A stretch of 64,000 nucleotides of DNA from Palsa-504 sp963795795 (GTDB lineage Bacteria > Actinomycetota > Actinomycetes > Streptosporangiales > Streptosporangiaceae): positions 5,549 through 69,548 of the forward strand of contig CAWCJS010000012.1 in NCBI GenBank assembly GCA_963795795.1, in the 5' to 3' direction. How positions within the stretch are numbered: position 1 is the first letter of the stretch; the number at the start of each line of letters is the position of its first letter. The position numbers were made by a program, and so were the translations under genes. The notes beneath the pieces are model-generated. The model saw only the letters and a program-made list of their open reading frames with translations. It made no database searches and was not told where the DNA came from. Shown piece after piece: positions 1 through 9,568 of this stretch.

Positions 1-1
1 A

Positions 2-253
2 GACCAGTGGATGAACACCCTCCAACAAGCAGCCCGGCACGCCCAGGAACGCGGAGAGCTGCGCACCGCCAGCGACCCCCAGCAGCTCACCTTCGAGCTG
101 GAGGCAGCGCTGCTGTCGGCCAACTGGTACTTCCACCTCTTCAGCGATGCGACGTACCTGGACCGGGCCCGCCGAGCCGTGCAGGCGCGCCTGGCCGGCG
201 AAGCCACCCCCCTCGGCCTGCACCTGCTGGCCCCCGATCGGCAAAACCGGTGA
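2..253 (+). CDS. TetR/AcrR-type regulator, C-terminal part only
   Basis: Only the last 83 codons are in the window: the frame is open from base 2 and stops at TGA 251-253, so the DNA-binding N-terminus lies outside. What remains is an all-helical segment with QQLTFELEAALLSANW followed by DRARRAVQARL, the pattern of the ligand-binding and dimerisation domain of TetR repressors. These proteins sit on operators in the cytoplasm and let go on binding a small, usually hydrophobic molecule; the ligand here is unknown. No co-directional gene follows, so any target is probably upstream of the window or its own promoter. The family call rests on the C-terminal pattern alone because the helix-turn-helix is not visible. 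Confidence 0.7.
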   Translation, partial: DQWMNTLQQAARHAQERGELRTASDPQQLTFELEAALLSANWYFHLFSDATYLDRARRAVQARLAGEATPLGLHLLAPDRQNR

Positions 254-559
254 GAACACGACCCCGCAGGCGCAGCATGCCCGGCTCCCGGCGGGGACAA
301 ATTTCCTAATCTGCGCGCCGCCATCAGCCTCGGCAGACGCTAACGAACTTGCGCCAGATCGGCGGGTATTTGCACGGGCGCGCGAAGACTCGGGTTGCTC
401 TCCGTAACAGGCTTCCCGATCAGCCCGCGTCCTCGGCTGGCAGAGGTCACGGCTACCGACTGAGCACGTGGCCACGGCTGAGGTCTCGCCGCTGCGCCCG
501 TAACGCTCGACCCTGTCCGCGGCATGCATGAGCGGATGACTAGCCCTGCCCGGCCGGCG
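254..559. other. gene-free stretch
   Basis: About 300 bases with no open frame showing a recognisable protein pattern. Short frames exist on both strands but have no ribosome site and read as Arg/Pro-rich GC-driven noise. I see no terminator-like hairpin strong enough to report. Confidence 0.5.
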
Positions 560-1084
560 TCAGAACCGGAAGCGAGTCAGGCCGCCCGGCTCCGCCGCCA
601 AGGTCACGATCGCCGAGCGTGGCTCAATGCGATACACGTTCCACGGTGGTGGTCCCTGCGACGGTGCGTTGAACGGGGCAGTGATGCCCGACTCGCTGTC
701 GTCGGGCTCGGCCGGCCAGCCGTTGTCCGCCCACGCCCTCGCAACACGCGCCACCGCGCCCGGCTCGGTCACTCGCGCAGCGTCACCCTCGATTACCACG
801 TCCGCGTCGGGGATCGACACCGCGACCGAACACCGCGGATCGCGCGCGACATTGCGTCCCTTCCGCGTGCCCGCGCCCGTCTGGAACCAGAACGTGCCGT
901 CCAGCCACAGGGCGCCGACCGCGGTCACATGCGAGCTACCGTCCTCGTTGACGGTGGACAGCCAGGTCGTGCGGGAATTCACCGCGTCCGGAGCTGGCGC
1001 CGACCCCGCAGCGAGCTTCTCGACAACTGCGGCCCAATCCACCGGCGGCAGCCCATCCGCCTGACCCAGATTGATGATCTCCAT
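560..1084 (-). CDS. pyridoxamine 5'-phosphate oxidase-like split-barrel flavoprotein
   Basis: A 174-residue protein of the FMN/F420-binding split-barrel fold. After an N-terminal helix (WAAVVEKL) come the strand STVNEDGSSHVTAVG, the FWFQTG strand and the KGRNVARDPRCSVAV stretch that in this family contacts the flavin phosphate, then VVIEGDAARV and a C-terminal WNVYRIEPRSA strand. Relatives are cytoplasmic and bind FMN or F420 to reduce small molecules; the substrate cannot be told from sequence. In-frame starts exist as far up as 1171, but ATG 1084 has GAAGGGA eight bases ahead and gives the normal family length, so it is preferred. It stands alone with gene-free DNA upstream. Confidence 0.8.
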   Translation of the reverse strand: MEIINLGQADGLPPVDWAAVVEKLAAGSAPAPDAVNSRTTWLSTVNEDGSSHVTAVGALWLDGTFWFQTGAGTRKGRNVARDPRCSVAVSIPDADVVIEGDAARVTEPGAVARVARAWADNGWPAEPDDSESGITAPFNAPSQGPPPWNVYRIEPRSAIVTLAAEPGGLTRFRF

Positions 1085-1779
1085 AAGGCATCCCTTCATT
1101 GTCCAGGGGACATCCTGGCTAACAGCATCTGGTAGATAAGACGTGCCACGACCGCGGAAGTCATCGCGCATACGCGCGTAACGGACCTCTCAAACAGCGC
1201 TCTCAATAGGCATGAGTGAGCGTATCCGCAGGCCGCGTGATAGCTATCGCTGTCCGTACCAGGAGACGAGGTGTTGAGCACCGCAGTGCATATGTTCTTC
1301 TCGCTGGCCGGCAAGGTGCATGTCTCCTGCCAGCTGGCGTCGTCCTGCGCAGACAGATGGTAGGTCATCACGCCGTCCGCTGGGTACTGGCCGCCAGATG
1401 GCCGGCCGTCCCCCTTGACACCGGGTGGATCTTCGAAGGTCCCGATGCCTGCGGCGATGGGTACCACCGTTTCTGCGGCTGGCGGCCGGGCTGGGCCAGT
1501 CCCGGTCCCAGCGGTTAAACGGAAACCCAACGTAAGCCGCCTGGTCCGGTCACGCTATGCCACAGACGAGCCAGTGCCGGAGCCTGGCAGCTAGGTGAGA
1601 GATACTCCCTGCCGAATCCGTATCCATTTGCCCGCGACTGCCGATGGCAGCGCCGACGCGCAGATCACTCGATTCTGGGTGCACCGTCTGGCCCGCGCAA
1701 TGGCTAGCTCATGCTGTCTCATCTGAGGACTCGCAGCCGTTCAGCGACCGCCGGGGGCCAGTATCCCAGCCCGCTTTGG
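1085..1779. other. gene-free stretch of about 700 bases
   Basis: No supportable gene. A minus-strand frame from 1530 to 1096 (144 codons) is open but has no ribosome site, no recognised family and a cysteine- and serine-rich composition unlike its neighbours. It may be a decayed gene, or just an open frame in GC-rich DNA. Nothing else was recognised. Confidence 0.4.
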
Positions 1780-2328
1780 TCAGGTGCCCGGTGAATGACG
1801 GGGCGGCTGCCACCATTGCCGCTCAGCGGCGTACTTCTTCAGGTCCGCCAGCCCGGAGTAAGTGGCCAGTCCCTCGTAGCGCATCCCCGACTTCTCCATG
1901 ACCCGCCACGAGCCGACGTTGTCCTGCATGGCAACTGCCACGATGCGGTCAAGGCCGAGCGGGCCCAGGCCGTGCCCGAGCACGGCGATCACCGCCTCGG
2001 TGCCGTATCCCTTGTTCCAGGACGTCCTGGGGTAGTGATACGCCAGGTCAATCTCCGGTCCGTAGTCCTCGTCAACCGCCCGGATGCCGCACTGCCCGAC
2101 GAAGGCCCCCGTGGCCTTGTCCTCGACCGCCCACATCGCATAGCCGAGCTCGGCTTCCATCGCGTGCCTGGACTCGATGGCAGCCTGGGCCGTCTGCATC
2201 GTTGCCGGTGGTGCAGGCGGGAGGTAGCGCCTGACCTCCGGGTCGGTCACCATCGCCAGGTACGGTTCCGCGTCGCGGGGCTCGAACGTGCGGATGATCA
2301 GCCGTGGTGTTTCCAGACGGGTGCTCAC
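1780..2328 (-). CDS. GNAT N-acetyltransferase, RimJ/RimL type
   Basis: A 182-residue acetyltransferase of the RimJ/RimL branch, which transfers acetyl from acetyl-CoA to an amino group, often of a protein N-terminus or a small amine. It opens with the typical LETPRLIIRTFEPRDAEPY and has VGQCGIRAV, the EIDLAYHYPRTSWNKGYGTEAV acetyl-CoA loop region (Q/RxxGxG/A-like WNKGYGTEA) and NVGSWRVMEKSGMRYEG near the end, so all four GNAT motifs are present. GTG 2328 is chosen because homologous proteins begin right before LETPRL; an upstream extension to 2553 is Arg/Gly-rich and unlikely. A close relative reduced to its first 32 and last 20 residues lies at 12102-12260. No operon partner. Confidence 0.85.
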   Translation of the reverse strand: MSTRLETPRLIIRTFEPRDAEPYLAMVTDPEVRRYLPPAPPATMQTAQAAIESRHAMEAELGYAMWAVEDKATGAFVGQCGIRAVDEDYGPEIDLAYHYPRTSWNKGYGTEAVIAVLGHGLGPLGLDRIVAVAMQDNVGSWRVMEKSGMRYEGLATYSGLADLKKYAAERQWWQPPRHSPGT

Positions 2329-2670
2329 ACCCGGGATCCTAGACCCCCGGACACTCCGCGGGCAGGCACTCCAACCTGCCCCGGCCCGCACGGCCACGCC
2401 TTTGCGCCCGGCCACGCCGGGGGACAAGCGCTGGACCAATCCGCCGGACTCTCCCTGGCCGCACATGCAGACCTCACCCGTTACAAACCGAGCGGTACAA
2501 CCAGCAGCACCACGCCCACCGCGGCCGGGCTGTCGCCACCGATCACGCACCACAGATCGACCGATATTGCCTCACCATCAATGAGACGGGACACGTTTGA
2601 CGCTCTATCCGGCGCGGCGGCCGTGGCTGCTACTCTCCGGGTGTCCAAACGCTGGCCAAGGGGGTATGAC

Positions 2671-3174
2671 ATGCCGGGTTGGGCGGAGATTGACGAGCGG
2701 CACGGGCAGTTGTACATCGTGAGCTGGTCCGCGATGCGGCACGGCAGTAGAGCGAACGGTTGGGTTCGAGCCGTCGACCGGGCGTCGCCGGCGCAGGAAC
2801 TGGGCTTCGTGGTTCGCGAGGCGCTGGCGCAGTCGCGTACCGATGTGCCGATGGTCAGCTTTCGAGACCCCACGCAGTCTCCAGTAACCCCGCTGCTGGC
2901 AGCTGCGGGAGTCAAGTCCTACGAGGGGTATGCCCGAAGCATGCGCGCCTGCTTCGTTGACCTCGACGATGTCCGGCCAGGATTCCTGATCCGCCCGACC
3001 CGAAACGCGTCGAGAAACGGCCTCGTGGATCTCCCCGACGCCGAGATCTGCCTGCCCACAACGGCAACTGACGCTGACGTCGGCGAGGCCGTCCTGCAGG
3101 GCATCAGCCGATCGATCGGACGGCCGCCCAGCGCTTGGCACGGAACCCGTGTGAGCCGGGGCAAGAAGGCATGA
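2671..3174 (+). CDS. CdiI-like contact-dependent growth inhibition immunity protein
   Basis: A 167-residue cytoplasmic protein that resembles the CdiI/DUF1436 immunity family. The features I rely on are the FRDPTQSP / LLAAAGVKSYEGYAR middle part, the LIRPTRNASRNGLV stretch, and the ending LPTTATDADVGEAVLQGISRSI, which is like the family's conserved LPxxAsdeelG.AvlxAL tail. Known relatives bind and neutralise the C-terminal toxin of a contact-dependent inhibition system. ATG 2671 follows AAGGGGG by about six bases; the frame is open further upstream, but that DNA is antisense to the GNAT gene. No toxin or CdiA/CdiB gene lies next to it, so it would be an orphan immunity gene. The family assignment is from memory of the pattern and is moderate. 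Confidence 0.6.
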   Translation: MPGWAEIDERHGQLYIVSWSAMRHGSRANGWVRAVDRASPAQELGFVVREALAQSRTDVPMVSFRDPTQSPVTPLLAAAGVKSYEGYARSMRACFVDLDDVRPGFLIRPTRNASRNGLVDLPDAEICLPTTATDADVGEAVLQGISRSIGRPPSAWHGTRVSRGKKA

Positions 3175-3287
3175 TGGTCAACGGCGTACGACTACGCTCA
3201 TCTGCCGCCGATCGGGCGAAGCCGTCCTCAGCGGCCCTATCTGCGTTCGCGGTCGCGGACTGGCGTTGCGGAACCGGGTGCGGTTCG

Positions 3288-4335
3288 GGCTGACGGACCA
3301 GCCAGATGCGCTCAGCCGCTGATGGCCTTGGCGGTTTCGGCCGCGGTGGTCAGGGCGGCTAGGTGGTCATCGACGGTCGTCAGGCCGGCGCCCATGGTGT
3401 TGACCGACAGGTGCGTGGCGCCCGCGTCCTGCCACTGCCGTATCGCCGCCGCCAGGCTGTCCTGGTTCTCCTGCCAGCGCAGGCGCCCTTCCATGCCCAG
3501 GCTGGCCGGGTCGCGGCCGGCCTGCGCGGCCGCTTCCGTCACGATCCGGCGGGCCGCCTGGAGTTGCGGGCCCGGAGCCATCTGCGGGAACCAGCCATCG
3601 GCCAGCCGCCCGGCGCGGCGGTACGCGGGCGGGGACTGGGCCCCGACCCAGAGCGGGATCGGCCGCTGCACCGGCAGCGGCGCCAGGCCCGCCCCGGTGA
3701 TCTGGTCGAAGGTCCCGCTGAACGTCACGCTCTGCTCGGTCCACAGCCGGCGCAGCAGCGTGATCTGCTCCTCCAGCCGCGCGCCACGCGTGCTGAAGTC
3801 CTGGCCGAGGGCCTCGTACTCCACCCGGTTCCAGCCGATGCCCACCCCCAGCCGGAACCTCCCGCCGGTGAGCAGGTCCACCTCGGCCGCCTGCTTAGCG
3901 ACCAGCGCGGTCTGCCGCTGCGGCACGATGATGATCCCGGTGACCAGCTCCATGGAGGTCACCGCGGCCAGGTACCCGTACAGGACCATCGGCTCGTGAA
4001 ACGTGGTGTGCACGTCATAAGGGCCATCCCAGCCCGTATGCACCGCGGGGTCCGCGCCCACCACGTGATCGTAGGCCAGCACATGAGTAAACCCGAGTTC
4101 CTCCGCGCCCTGGGCATAAGCGCGCACCGCGCCGGCGTCGCCGCCAAGTTCGGTCTGCGGGAACACCACACCGATCCGCATGCCGCCTCCCGACCCCGAA
4201 CACTATCCCAGACGCCCGGGCCACCCGGGGGCAGGCCAGGCCAATCGCGCTGACCATGCGGCCGCAGGACCCACCGCCGTCCGGCGAAGCCGATCAACTA
4301 CCAGCCTGGACCACCAGGCATGGTCCCTCCATTCC
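3288..4335. repeat. 1.05-kb duplicated LLM locus, copy 1
   Basis: This segment matches 21387-22434 along its whole length at a constant offset of 18099 bases with no net insertion or deletion. It includes the complete LLM gene, its about 100-base upstream region down to the CACCAGGCAT/GRTCCCTCC box, and about 20 bases past the stop codon. Homology ends abruptly on both sides. Orientation is the same in both copies (direct repeat). Confidence 0.95.
3312..4181 (-). CDS. LLM-class F420-dependent oxidoreductase, copy 1
   Basis: A 289-residue luciferase-like TIM-barrel enzyme. The start MRIGVVFPQTELGGD, the THVLAYDHVVGAD strand, VPQRQTALVAKQAAEVDLLTGGRF and RLGVGIGWNRVEYEALG are the core of the F420-dependent TIGR03619-type LLM family, which uses the deazaflavin F420 for hydride transfer to an unknown substrate in the cytoplasm. 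It ends with VNTMGAGLTTVDDHLAAL. ATG 4181 is directly supported by the family N-terminus and by conservation in the second copy at 21411-22280. The two proteins differ at about seven positions only (for instance DAGAVRAYAQ versus DVGAVRAYAL). It is transcribed alone; its upstream region is part of the duplicated block, so both copies may share regulation. Confidence 0.92.
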   Translation of the reverse strand: MRIGVVFPQTELGGDAGAVRAYAQGAEELGFTHVLAYDHVVGADPAVHTGWDGPYDVHTTFHEPMVLYGYLAAVTSMELVTGIIIVPQRQTALVAKQAAEVDLLTGGRFRLGVGIGWNRVEYEALGQDFSTRGARLEEQITLLRRLWTEQSVTFSGTFDQITGAGLAPLPVQRPIPLWVGAQSPPAYRRAGRLADGWFPQMAPGPQLQAARRIVTEAAAQAGRDPASLGMEGRLRWQENQDSLAAAIRQWQDAGATHLSVNTMGAGLTTVDDHLAALTTAAETAKAISG

Positions 4336-4696
4336 AAGTAGCCGATGTGAGTATGTGTTAACTAACTCTGTGTAGCAACTTGTCGTATCTCAGCTAACAA
4401 AGCCAACTAGCCTTCAGCTGCTTACCAACCCTGCGCCTTATGACATAGGACAAGTATTCATGGCTTACGTGGGTGGGCATTGACGACATCGCTTGCGTGG
4501 ACTTCGCAGTCTAGAGTTACGAGTAGTGACAAACTTACAGAAGTCAGGCAAAGCGACCTCGCGCGAGCACAATAAAGTCAAGATTCGATAACAAATAAGC
4601 GACGCGTTGACGTCACGTGCATAAGGTAACTTCGGTGCCGACCAAGAGGTGCGATGACAAGCGACCATCCCTCCCGTACCGTGGATCGACCGGCGC
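4336..4696. other. AT-richer gene-free stretch
   Basis: About 360 bases with visibly lower GC than the surroundings and many stops in all frames. It begins exactly where the duplicated LLM block ends and leads into the frameshifted unknown gene at 4709. The composition suggests foreign DNA that continues to roughly 6600. No RNA gene or hairpin was recognised; it may hold the promoter of the next gene. Confidence 0.5.
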
Positions 4697-4708
4697 ATGG
4701 AGTGGTTT

Positions 4709-6360
4709 ATGAACAGCGGAAGGTATCGTTCAGTCTTCCACAGCTCGCTAGTCCCTGCTGACGCCTATGTGGCTGCTCGAGATGAGCTGCGATATTGGCT
4801 ACGTGGTAAAGATTATGATATGGCCAGGTTCGACGATGGAGATTCCCGGATCGGCCGAGGCGCTCTTCTGCTTCACAACGGCGCTAATTCCGCCGACGGA
4901 TCACAGACATGGCGGTGGCAACTTCGCGAACCCCGGGAGGATGGAGCCTGGCTCTCGTCTCTAGTCGTACAAGCGCCGGCGAAGGCTGACGACAAGGCAC
5001 GTTCATGGTTCTGGTCGAAGTCGAATATGCACCCAGAGAGACTTCAGGAGAAGAGGACCAAGACCAGGCCGTCCGGGCTGGCGTCCCCCGGTTGGCTCGT
5101 GGACTGCTGTCCAGAGTCGAGGGGCATGATTCGCTCGCCACGCTCTCTAACGAGCCTATTCTTGTCGGCGCGGATGGCGTCGATGAACTGATCGACGTGC
5201 TATGCGATTTGGATCGCCGTCTTCCCGCTGTTGTCGCATCAGCCCATCCGGCCCTAGAGTTCGAAGAATGGAGGAGCACTGTCACACGGGCTACGCACTA
5301 TCTGCCTGGCCTGGCGAGCATCTACCTACTAGACACGCTGGCAACTAGAGAATTTAACGAGAATATCGGTCGTCCGCATGCGGTCTGGGGCGGCGCGATC
5401 CGCACCTATCTACTTGACGTCGACCCCGCCGTACCCGAAGAGGCGCTTCGCCACCGGGTGCTCTCAGGATCGAGAATCTTGGCAGACCCAGGCCGGGCCG
5501 CAGGGATTCTGTCTGCCGTCCCCCGACGTCTTGCGGCGGAGTCACCTCTCCCTGAGGCTCTGGCCGGGGTGAACAGGGCCTTGCTCGCCCGGCCTCACAG
5601 GTCTGTCGCCTCGTCAGACCAAGTGGCGATGCGAGCGCAGCTGACAGACCTTATCGAGGAGCGAGATCTCGCGCTTGCCCTTGCCGAAGAGGAGGAAATC
5701 CGGGCGAACAGCTTCTTCGCAGACCGAGAGAGTGCCCTCGCTGAGCTTGCTGAGCGTGATCAGCGTGTCTGGGACCTGGAGAACTTGGTCCGGTCGTTGC
5801 GTCAACATCTGGTGGCTAGCGGTCGAGCAGCCGAGGCATACCGCCCGCCCGAAGAGCAGGCCGCACCGCCTGCGACTTTCGTGGAGGTCCTCGACTGGAT
5901 CGATTCCGAGCTCAGCCTGGTCGAGCTGTCAGGAGACCGAGACAAGACTCTGGCCCTGGATCGAAGCCCGGAAGCTGGTACCTGGGTCAGAAGCTCCTGG
6001 GAAGTGCTTCGAGCCATGCAAGCATATGCTGAAAGCAAGGGCTCTGGAAATTTTGCGGGCGACTTCAAGATGTGGTGCGATAATCCGACAGCTGACTCAT
6101 ATGCGATTCCGTCTGGAAAAGTTGTACGCGATGAGTCTGAGACGGTCCGAAATAATCCTAAATGGCGCCACGAGCGAGAATTCCCGGTACCACACGAAGT
6201 AAGCGAATCGGGACGAATTTTCATGGGAGCGCACATTCGTATCGGTGCGAGCGGAAGTGGGCGGATCAATCCCCGCTTGTATTTCTATGATGGGACAGGG
6301 CAAGCAAAAAAGATTTACGTTGGGTATCTCGGCGCGCACCTCACTAATACCCGGACCTGA
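4709..6360 (+). pseudogene. unknown coiled-coil protein, frameshifted
   Basis: Two overlapping frames join into one protein of about 550 residues. The first (from ATG 4709, with GGAG eight bases ahead) gives SGRYRSVFHSSLVPADAY, GALLLHNGANSADGSQTWRWQL and WLSSLVVQAPAKADDKARSWF. Near 5009 the sense moves to the -1 frame and continues VEVEYAPRETSGEED, VPRLARGLL, LPAVVASAHP, TRATHYLPGLASIYLLD and HAVWGGAIRTYLLDVDPAVPE. A charged coiled-coil segment (EERDLALALAEEEEIRANS to LENLVRSLRQHLV) follows, then a C-terminal domain ending with IYVGYLGAHLTNTRT. Similar full-length proteins of unknown function are, to my recollection, found in Streptomyces. No slippery heptamer is visible at the shift, so this is a disrupted gene or a sequencing indel. 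The codon use and GC are lower than in neighbouring genes. Confidence 0.65.
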
Positions 6361-7000
6361 CTTCTAGCCTCTATTGTCAAGCATCCTGTCAAACCGCATG
6401 CCGCTGGCCTTGAGAGTGAACTGAATTATAAGAATGCCGTGCAGCACTGCGAGCGCTATCGGCAGCTTGAGGTATAATTCAGCACATCGAGCGACGTAGT
6501 ATTCAAGGTCCATGTCGGCTCAGTATCAGCGCAATCCGCCCGCCTGTACCTGTCCGGCGGGGAAAGTGAGATGCGGTTGGCCTAAACGTAGTCGGTGGGT
6601 TTACCCCATTCGCGTTCGGCACCCAGCAGTGGACCGGAGATGAGATGCATAGTGCGATGCGGCGCTACGCCAGGTCCCTGGCGAACAGCCGCCATGACCG
6701 GACTCACTGCGCAGATACTACCCGGCGCCACGAGTCGTACGCCGAACTCACTCTTCTGCCGCGTTGCGGACCTGGACTGGTAGCTGAGCCGGGTCCGCTT
6801 CCTGACCTCCTTTAAGATCATCCCATGTTGGGTGTGAGCTTCCTTTCCGGCCGGGGTGATCTCGATACCGGAGCCGTTCCCGGGAAGCTTCGGGAGCGGA
6901 CGGCAGGCCTGGTGGTCGAGTACCGCTGCGAGGACGGGACCGGGAACCGGCGATTGCTTATCTGGGACGTGTTCCGCCGGTCATGTCCTGGCCGAGCCGG
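6361..7000. other. gene-free stretch, AT-richer in its first part
   Basis: The first 230 bases keep the low GC of the preceding gene. From 6825 a plus-strand frame reads FLSGRGDLDTGAVPGKL and TAGLVVEYRCEDGTGNRRLLIWDVF, which looks faintly protein-like and may be a fragment of a lost gene, but I recognise no family and it runs on as the antisense of the RraA gene. Confidence 0.4.
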
Positions 7001-7618
7001 TTACGCGTCGAACGAGAGCGAGCTGACCCGGCCGGCCCGCACGTTCTGGACGTGCTCATCGAAGTTGAGCTTGTCGAACAGGGAGACCCCTTCGGCCATG
7101 GACGAGCAGAGGGCGTCCTCAACGGCCTGGATGGCCTCGGCCCTATCGATAGCGGCCGCCAGCTCCGCCTCGGTTGCGACGACGATTCCGTCGTCGTCGC
7201 CGATCAGGATGTCACCCGGGTTGACCAGGACAGTACCGAGCAGTACGGGCACGTTGACCTCGGGTACGAGCACAGCGCCGGCGGCCCGAGGTGTCGCCCC
7301 GCGCGCGTATACCGGCAAGGTCATGCGTTTCAACGTCGCCGTATCCCGGCAGAACCCGTCGATGACGATGCCGGCCATACCCCGGCGCGCCGCCTCACCG
7401 GCAAACAATTCCCCGGCCACGGCGTGCGGCGATCCCCCGGCGGCCACCACCAGCACGTCACCGGGACCGCCGTGCTGCAGCGCGCCCAGGACCGACAGCA
7501 GATCATCGCGCGCGTTCGCCGTGACCGCGCGTCCGAGCAGCCGGCTGCCCGCTGAGACCGGCCTGATAGCTGCGGGCAGCACGCGCAGCGACTTGTCCGC
7601 ATCGGACACGGTCGACAC
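7001..7618 (-). CDS. RraA-family protein, possibly N-terminally damaged
   Basis: A 205-codon frame of the RraA/HMG-aldolase fold. It shows VLPAAIRPVSAGSRLLGRAVT, the DVLVVAAGG strand, AGELFAGEAARRGMAGIVIDGFCRD and the NPGDILIGDDDGIVV substrate/metal-site region, followed by a C-terminal helix. Relatives cleave 4-hydroxy-4-methyl-2-oxoglutarate or related oxo-acids with a divalent metal, or inhibit RNase E; which applies here is not decidable. The first possible start is GTG 7618, yet the codons just upstream, in the same frame, still read like the family (LLSRLARLDVSTVSDADKSL) and no ATG, GTG or TTG is found before the upstream stop near 7700. The natural start seems to have been lost, or a rare start codon is used. 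Confidence 0.75.
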   Translation of the reverse strand: MSTVSDADKSLRVLPAAIRPVSAGSRLLGRAVTANARDDLLSVLGALQHGGPGDVLVVAAGGSPHAVAGELFAGEAARRGMAGIVIDGFCRDTATLKRMTLPVYARGATPRAAGAVLVPEVNVPVLLGTVLVNPGDILIGDDDGIVVATEAELAAAIDRAEAIQAVEDALCSSMAEGVSLFDKLNFDEHVQNVRAGRVSSLSFDA

Positions 7619-8036
7619 GTCCAGCCGTGCCAGCCGGGACAGCAGGCTCAGATCATCACGCGGCGAGCTAGGGCAGACATCGGCGTGGTCCTTACCCGTA
7701 CACGATCAGCACAGTGGCTCCAGTCGCCCGGTTCCAGGGCGCAGGCCAGGACACACAACACAGCATCCGGCGCCCTAGCGAGCGTGCACAGCGTATCCGG
7801 GCCCGGATTGGCGCGGCCACTTCCGGTCCGGGCATCGCCGACCCTCGGGGTGCGACCCGGCCGACAGCCTCGCCGGACAACGGTGGTTCCCCGGCCCAGT
7901 GAATAGGTGGTTGGTACGGAAGGGTCACCGGAATGATTACCCGCGTTGAGTCAAGGTTTCCGCGCTTCGTCCAGGTCAAGCCTGGCGATCCCCTCCGAAG
8001 ACCGCCAGGTTCGCCGACCGGACCCAACCTCTCACG
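7619..8036. other. gene-free stretch
   Basis: Apart from about 80 bases of residual RraA-like coding sequence at the left end, no supportable gene is seen. Small frames on both strands lack ribosome sites and protein-like patterns. Confidence 0.45.
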
Positions 8037-9436
8037 TCACTTGACGTGGACCTCGACGGGGTCTGACGCGATGCCGTTGGCCACTATCTCCAGGTGCGCA
8101 CGGCCCGAGGGTGCGGATGCGGGGACTTCCATCGTGGTGTGCACAATCCGGTGCCCGGTCGCGACCGCCATCGTTGAGTGGTCATAGGTGCGGCAATACA
8201 CCACACGCCCGCCGTCATAGCGCAGCCGCGCGATCGGGTAGTTGGTCGCGCAGGAGCAGTCGTCACCGTAGCTGCAGGCCTGCGAAACGCCGTTGAATCG
8301 GCGGCCGTGCACCTTGTGCTGGCTCCCCGGAATGAGCTCGTGGAAAACCTCGCTGATCTCGGGCTCGATGCGCTCCTCGTTCCGCCGCTGGCGCCGAGAC
8401 GGCGTTCCGATGTTGAGGTTGGAGTTGTCCGACGCGTACAGAACCTGGCCCGTCGGCAGCAGCAACATCCGGCCGACGAACGGCACCGACGCGTTGAGCG
8501 GCGGCGTAGCGACCGAATGCAGAACGTCCGCGTACGGGTCGTACTCGAAGAACTCCGGCGGCGCGCCCCATCCGGGCCACGCACCACCGGTCGACGTGCC
8601 AGCGCAGCACAGCACCCGGCCGTTGGGCAGCAGGCAGGCCGGCGCATCGCGCACGATCATCAGCTGCCCGTCGGTCCCGATCGGGAAATCCGGCCCGGCC
8701 GACCAGACGCCCGCCCCGGTGTGACCCAGCGCGTAGACCGCGGAGTGTCCGGTACCGCCGAACGCGATCACCCGCCCGTCCTCCAGCAGGATGGCCGCCC
8801 GATCTCGGTGCTGAACGTGTGCGCCACGAGGTCGACCTGCGTCGAGCCCGCGTCGACCCAGGCACCCAGCGAGGGCACGTACCGCTGCGAGGCCTTCGGG
8901 TACGTCGGGTTGCATTCGACGGTCAGCACGCTGCCGTCGCGCAGCAGCGTCCAGGTCTCCTCCGAGCTGACGTCACCCTTGGTTCCGGTGCCGGTCCAGG
9001 CATTGGCCACGGGGTCGTAGATCACCGTCTGCATCGTGTTGATGTTGCCGAGCAGCACCTGCCCGTCGTCCAGCACGGCGCACGGCGCGTCACCGATGTT
9101 CGGCCAGCCGCTCGGCGGCGCGATGACCGTCCAGGCGTCCGCGACCGGGTCGTAGATCTCACAGTCGTTGGTGTCGCCAGTCGGCGCGTCTTCGCCGCCA
9201 GCGACCAGCACGTTCCCGTTCGCCAGGACCGCGGAGGCGTAGTACCGCCGCCAGCTCGCCATCGGCGCGATCGGCGCCCACGTCCCGTTCTGGTACGAGC
9301 CGTGCGCGTCCGGCGTGAGCGCCGACCAGTTCGCGGTCCCGTCTTCTTGACAGATCACCCGCCCGTCGGTGAGCAGCAGCATGGTGCTCGTCCCGAACCC
9401 GGGCGGATTTGTCAGCACGTCCCATGAGAACGGCAT
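8037..9436 (-). pseudogene. kelch/galactose-oxidase-like protein, frameshifted
   Basis: Two minus-strand frames make one protein of about 465 residues. From ATG 9436 (GGAGGA three bases ahead) come kelch-type blades: MLLLTDGRVICQ, YYASAVLANGNVLVAGGED, DCEIYDPVADAW, PCAVLDDGQVLLG, TVIYDPVANAW. Around 8800 the frame breaks after VDLVAHTFSTEIGR and resumes in another frame as AAILLEDGRVIAFGG, then LPNGRVLCCAG, FFEYDP, MLLLPTGQVLYASD and a C-terminal DUF1929-like domain (ARLRYDGGRVVYCRTYDHS, VPASAPSGRAHLEIVANGI). This is the architecture of galactose-oxidase-like proteins, a seven-bladed propeller plus an immunoglobulin-like end, but I see no signal peptide and no clear copper site. The single break could be a mutation or a base-calling indel. 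Confidence 0.75.
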
Positions 9437-9568
9437 GTCTCCTCCTGCTGGGCTTAAACCCGCCCGCATGACGGGCATCTATCTGCACGGAGGAGGGCCT
9501 AGACACGCTGATACACAAGGCCACGCCCCCTTCCGTGGCGGGAACGGGACGCACCCGACGCTCGGCCC

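Noticed and set aside
1096..1530. 144-codon minus-strand frame
   Set aside because: No ribosome site and no family; kept only as a remark under the gene-free stretch.
1795..3174. 459-codon plus-strand frame
   Set aside because: Its first 290 codons are antisense to the GNAT gene and Arg/Pro-rich; only the part from ATG 2671 with its own ribosome site reads like a protein.
5000..5020. programmed ribosomal frameshift in the unknown coiled-coil gene
   Set aside because: No slippery heptamer or downstream structure is apparent, so mutation or sequencing error is simpler.
6825..7778. 317-codon plus-strand frame
   Set aside because: Mostly antisense to the RraA gene; only the first 60 codons look faintly protein-like and could not be assigned.
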